From Ancistrus triradiatus (lineage: Eukaryota; Chordata; Actinopteri; Siluriformes; Loricariidae): a stretch of 64,000 nt of DNA. This document shows, in pieces, positions 60,663 to 64,000 of the stretch. The translations under genes and the position numbers were made by a program. Numbering within the stretch: position 1 is the stretch's first letter; every line of letters begins with the position of its first letter. The DNA lies in NCBI GenBank assembly GCA_025084515.1, contig JAJAGP010000557.1, positions 186,001-250,000 of the forward strand. The letters are read 5' to 3'. Below the pieces are notes generated by a model, which worked only from the letters and a program-made list of their open reading frames with translations, did not search any database and was not told the DNA's origin.

Positions 60663-62042
60663 TTTCCACAAAGCTCTGGATGTAATCTTCAAGTGTGGTG
60701 TTGTGTATTTGTAGCCAAAGTACAGAAGCTGAATGGAAAATACCGAGAGATCACAGAAGTACAAAATACCTAAATCAGAAGAACTACCACAACCAGCACA
60801 CTAACGAGACAAAATACTAGGTTGTAAATTAAAATGAAGAGAAACAATTAGAACCCCTTTAGATCATGAATTTTACCAAGCGATTTACCTGGAAGGAGTG
60901 TAAACTTATATCCTGCTCAAAATCCCAAGGCAGTTGACTAATTTATTGGTCTAAGATTTAATACTGCAGCTCAGTAATTACATGCAGTGCCTCTTGTGTG
61001 AGCTGATGCGTTACTATTAAACACACGGACTCAGGATTAGAAAATCTTAGTCAAGTAGAGATTCTGGAATGAATGAGCTGTTGATCTCCCATACAGAAAA
61101 TGAAATTCTTCATGAGAAAAGTAAGTCCTGTAGCCTGTTCACATACGGTCCAATTTACTCACTGAATCACTGAGAGTTGCATGCACAAGAGACAAATGCA
61201 GTAAACAAGCTTTAATGTTTAATATGCATCTTCCACAACATACAATGTGTGTGGTTTATTGTTATAACAATTGTCACAGATGTGTCACAGTAACTGTAGG
61301 TACACATGTGAATGGCTCAATAACAAAATAGATTGTGTTATTTTGCTTTTGTTGTGTTCTAACAAGAAAGTGCATGAGAGTGTGATTTTTTTAATGTTCA
61401 GTTTAACAACCAGTTGCAAGTTGGGTAAAGTGAGAGCCATAGACGTTACTGTGTGATAATCAGTTGTTAGGAGGGTCTTTGCCAAACAGTCACAAAATAA
61501 ATCTTGTGATTTTCCAGTTGTCATTTACAGTGAATAAATGCTCTTGTCATCGTAGCAAATGAATATTTGTATTTGGAATTTATAGAATAAAACAAAGCAT
61601 TTCCATTTCCAGAATAAGCAGCTTCCTATAATCACTCTGCCCACTTCTTGAAATTAAGATGAACTAAGCAAAATAAGGGAAAATTGAAAGTATTAACAAA
61701 TAATCTAAAAACTCTAAAGGTAACTGCCTGCAGTCATGAACGCACCATTTTCAACAATGCAGACAACAGAATGACTCAGTCAGATGCGCTATATTGTGGT
61801 ACTTATCAATATAAAAGAGTGTCTGCGGCTCTGGAAAATGGAACAGCACAGCGGTAATTCATTTAGGACATGAAAGGTGCTCCTCAGCAGGACAACATCT
61901 CCTCTAGCTGTGTGGGTATATATATTTAAAAAATTGTAAAAAATTGTAGCAGTGTCTTTCTGGATGTATCCGCAAATACTCACTTAGGCATGCACACAAG
62001 ACATAAGGAAGACTGGTCACACCAAAGCCTCGACCACCAGTG

Positions 62043-63722
62043 CTCAACTGTTTAACGTGGTTAAGGTCGGATGAAGGAAAACATTTAGGTATGAAAAAAA
62101 AGTGTTCCTTACATTTCCTTTGACTGCAGACAGTATGAACCGAAGACATTTCTTGTTTTCTGCTCAACTTAATGTCATTTGTTAATAAACAATTAAAAAT
62201 AAGCTAAATAATGACGTGATTTTAAACAGGTGATGTCAACAGGCGATTATAATCATGATTTGGTACAAAAGCAGTATCCACAACAGGTCGAGTCTTTGAG
62301 GAGCAAAGATGGGCAGAGAATATCCAGTTTGTCAACAAATGTGTGAGAAAATTATTGTAATGTTTAAAAACAGCGTTCCTCAATGAAAGACTGGAAATGA
62401 TTTACATATTTATCCCTTCACTATACACAATACCATTAAAGGATACATGGAATCTGGAGGAATTTCAGTCCATAAAGGGCACGCAAGCTCAAGCTTGAAC
62501 ACCCTTGATCTCTGATCCCTCAGATAGCCCTGCATCAATAACCATTATTCATCAATAGCTGATAGAACCACATGGGCAAAAGGTTACTTTGGCAAACCTT
62601 TATCAAGTACTACAATATAGAGTTACATTCACAAATGCCACTTAAAACCTTACTGTGCAAAAAACCATATGTTAACTATGTCCAGAAGTGGCATTAACTT
62701 ATTTGGTCTCTGGGATGCACCATCGCACAGTGGAAACGCATATTGTGGTCAGACGAATCTGTATTCCAGATCTTCTTTGGAAGAAATGGACGTTGTGTGC
62801 TCCAGACCAAAGACAAAAAGGACCATCTAGACTGTTATCAGCAAAAAGTCCAAAAGCCAGGGTCTGTCATGGTATGGGGTTGTGTCAGTGCCCTTCTGCT
62901 CTTGCCCAAAATGTTAAGTTACTCTTCTGTGATGGCAGCATTAGTGCAGAAAAGTACATCGTGACTTTAAAGCAACATTTGCTGTCTTCAAGACAACATC
63001 TTTTCCAGGGACGTCCGTGACAACGCAAAACAAGCCAAATCAGAAAAAGTTAAGGCTGAAGCATGCAAATCCCTTCTAAACTTTCTTTGAGGAACACTGT
63101 TCTTAAACATTTCAATCATTTTATGACAAACTGAAGATCCTCTGTCCACCTTTGGTCCTCAAAGTCTTTTGTGGATATTGTTTTTGTACCAAATCATGAC
63201 TATAATCACCTTGCAGCATCACCTGTTTGAAATCACATCTTTTTTTTTTGTCTTATTACTAGCCTTAAACTTAACCTGACCCACCTTTTCTTGGAATGTG
63301 TTGCAGGCCTGAAATGCAGGAATGGATGTTTATTAAAAAAAAGAAACGCTTTCTTCGTTTGTTTGGTTTACTTAACGTTGCCATCAGCATCAATGGCCAT
63401 TTCAGTGACACACACAAGGTTACATCATGACTAGTCATATATACACACTCAGGCTGGGCCAGTCAATTAACCTAACTCATGTATTTGGACTGTGGGAGGA
63501 AACTGGAGTAACCGGAGCAAACCTGTACGGACACGGGGAAAACATGCAAACTCCACAAAGAAAGTACCAAGTCAAATGAAATGAAGTTAACCAGAAAAAT
63601 AATTAAATATCTCAGGTTCATATTGTCTGCAATTGGAAAAAAAAAAAGGAAATATAAGGGACTGCATTTTAGTTTTATTTGCATTTTCCATACCGTCACA
63701 ACTTTAATGATTTGGAGTTGAA
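62043..63722 (+). mobile_element. Tc1-like element with decayed transposase and a nested repeat
   Basis: The right end carries CCATACCGTCACAACTTTAATGATTTGG in slightly decayed form; the left end is poorer. The plus strand encodes a transposase relic. N-terminal homology starts near 62,290, and WSDESVFQIFFGRNGR near 62,743-62,790 contains the first catalytic Asp. GSVMVWGCVSA and SSRQHLFQGRP follow, and the part with the last two catalytic residues is deleted. A SINE-like repeat interrupts the right arm at about 63,365-63,570. Confidence 0.75.
63365..63570 (-). repeat. SINE-like repeat inside the Tc1-like element
   Basis: The AATTAACCTAACTCATGTATT block, then GTGGGAGGAAACTGGAGTAA and CATGCAAACTCCACA, match the repeat at 53640-53850. 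The transposon arm resumes on its right side. Confidence 0.6.
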
Positions 63723-64000
63723 CATTTCATAGCAGTTTTACATGACAGATTATGTGTACTAATGACACACACTATTTAAGTGAGTGTGGGCTACAGTCAG
63801 GACTTCACTGCTCTAGTAAGAGTTTAATTGTCAAAGCAAGCCAGCAGTGTGCCTATAGTCACGCCACTGGAGCATGCAGACACACAGACACACACGCATT
63901 ACACAAACAGTAAAAACCAGAACACATGCCGTTTGCAGTGTATGTGGGAAGGAAGCAGACCAAATTCCCATCGTAGAACAGCCCTCTGTGGCTAAATACC

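Larger units (their letters stand above)
59493..64000 (-). other. thada intron running to the window end
   Basis: Two related Tc1-like relics (59731-60662 and 62043-63722) occupy much of it. In 60.7-62.0 kb and 63.72-64.0 kb I see no exon or repeat that I can name. Confidence 0.5.

Overview
This window looks like nuclear DNA of a teleost fish. The genes have short exons with GT/AG introns, the only GC-rich stretch is a CpG-rich promoter and first exons, and the rest is packed with Tc1-like DNA transposons, foldback MITEs, tRNA-derived SINEs, LINE 3' ends and long dinucleotide repeats, as in many fish. A catfish-like genome is my guess from the repeat mix; nothing here proves the order.

Two protein genes can be supported, both on the minus strand. 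zfp36l2 (about 20.6-23.9 kb) is complete: a 17-codon first exon, a 105-bp intron, and a large second exon with two CCCH zinc fingers, giving 396 residues. Its long AU-rich 3' UTR carries perfect binding sites for its own protein family. Upstream of it, the 3' part of thada occupies 25.8 to at least 59.5 kb. I could define seven thada exons by ORF, splice sites and matching intron phases. One or more exons between 36.2 and 27.8 kb were not found, and the 5' part of the gene lies beyond base 64,000. The order thada-zfp36l2, same strand and tail to head, is the one seen in human 2p21, which supports both names.

Region by region: 1-20.6 kb is intergenic and repeat-rich, with three copies of a foldback MITE, a composite nested element at 5.8-7.4 kb, a dead Tc1-like element at 14.1-15.7 kb and SINE/LINE pieces. 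20.6-23.9 kb is zfp36l2. 23.9-25.8 kb is promoter, spacer and thada 3' UTR. 25.8-64 kb is thada, whose introns hold at least six more long Tc1-like elements from several families, fossil Tc1-like pieces, a tandem pair of MITEs and several microsatellites.

The two genes have unrelated jobs as far as is known: Zfp36l2 promotes decay of AU-rich mRNAs, and Thada is a HEAT/ARM-repeat partner in tRNA ribose methylation. I found no credible undescribed biological system. The most informative structures are the nested transposon insertions, a Tc1-like transposase with only two visible lesions, and the autoregulatory elements in the zfp36l2 3' UTR.
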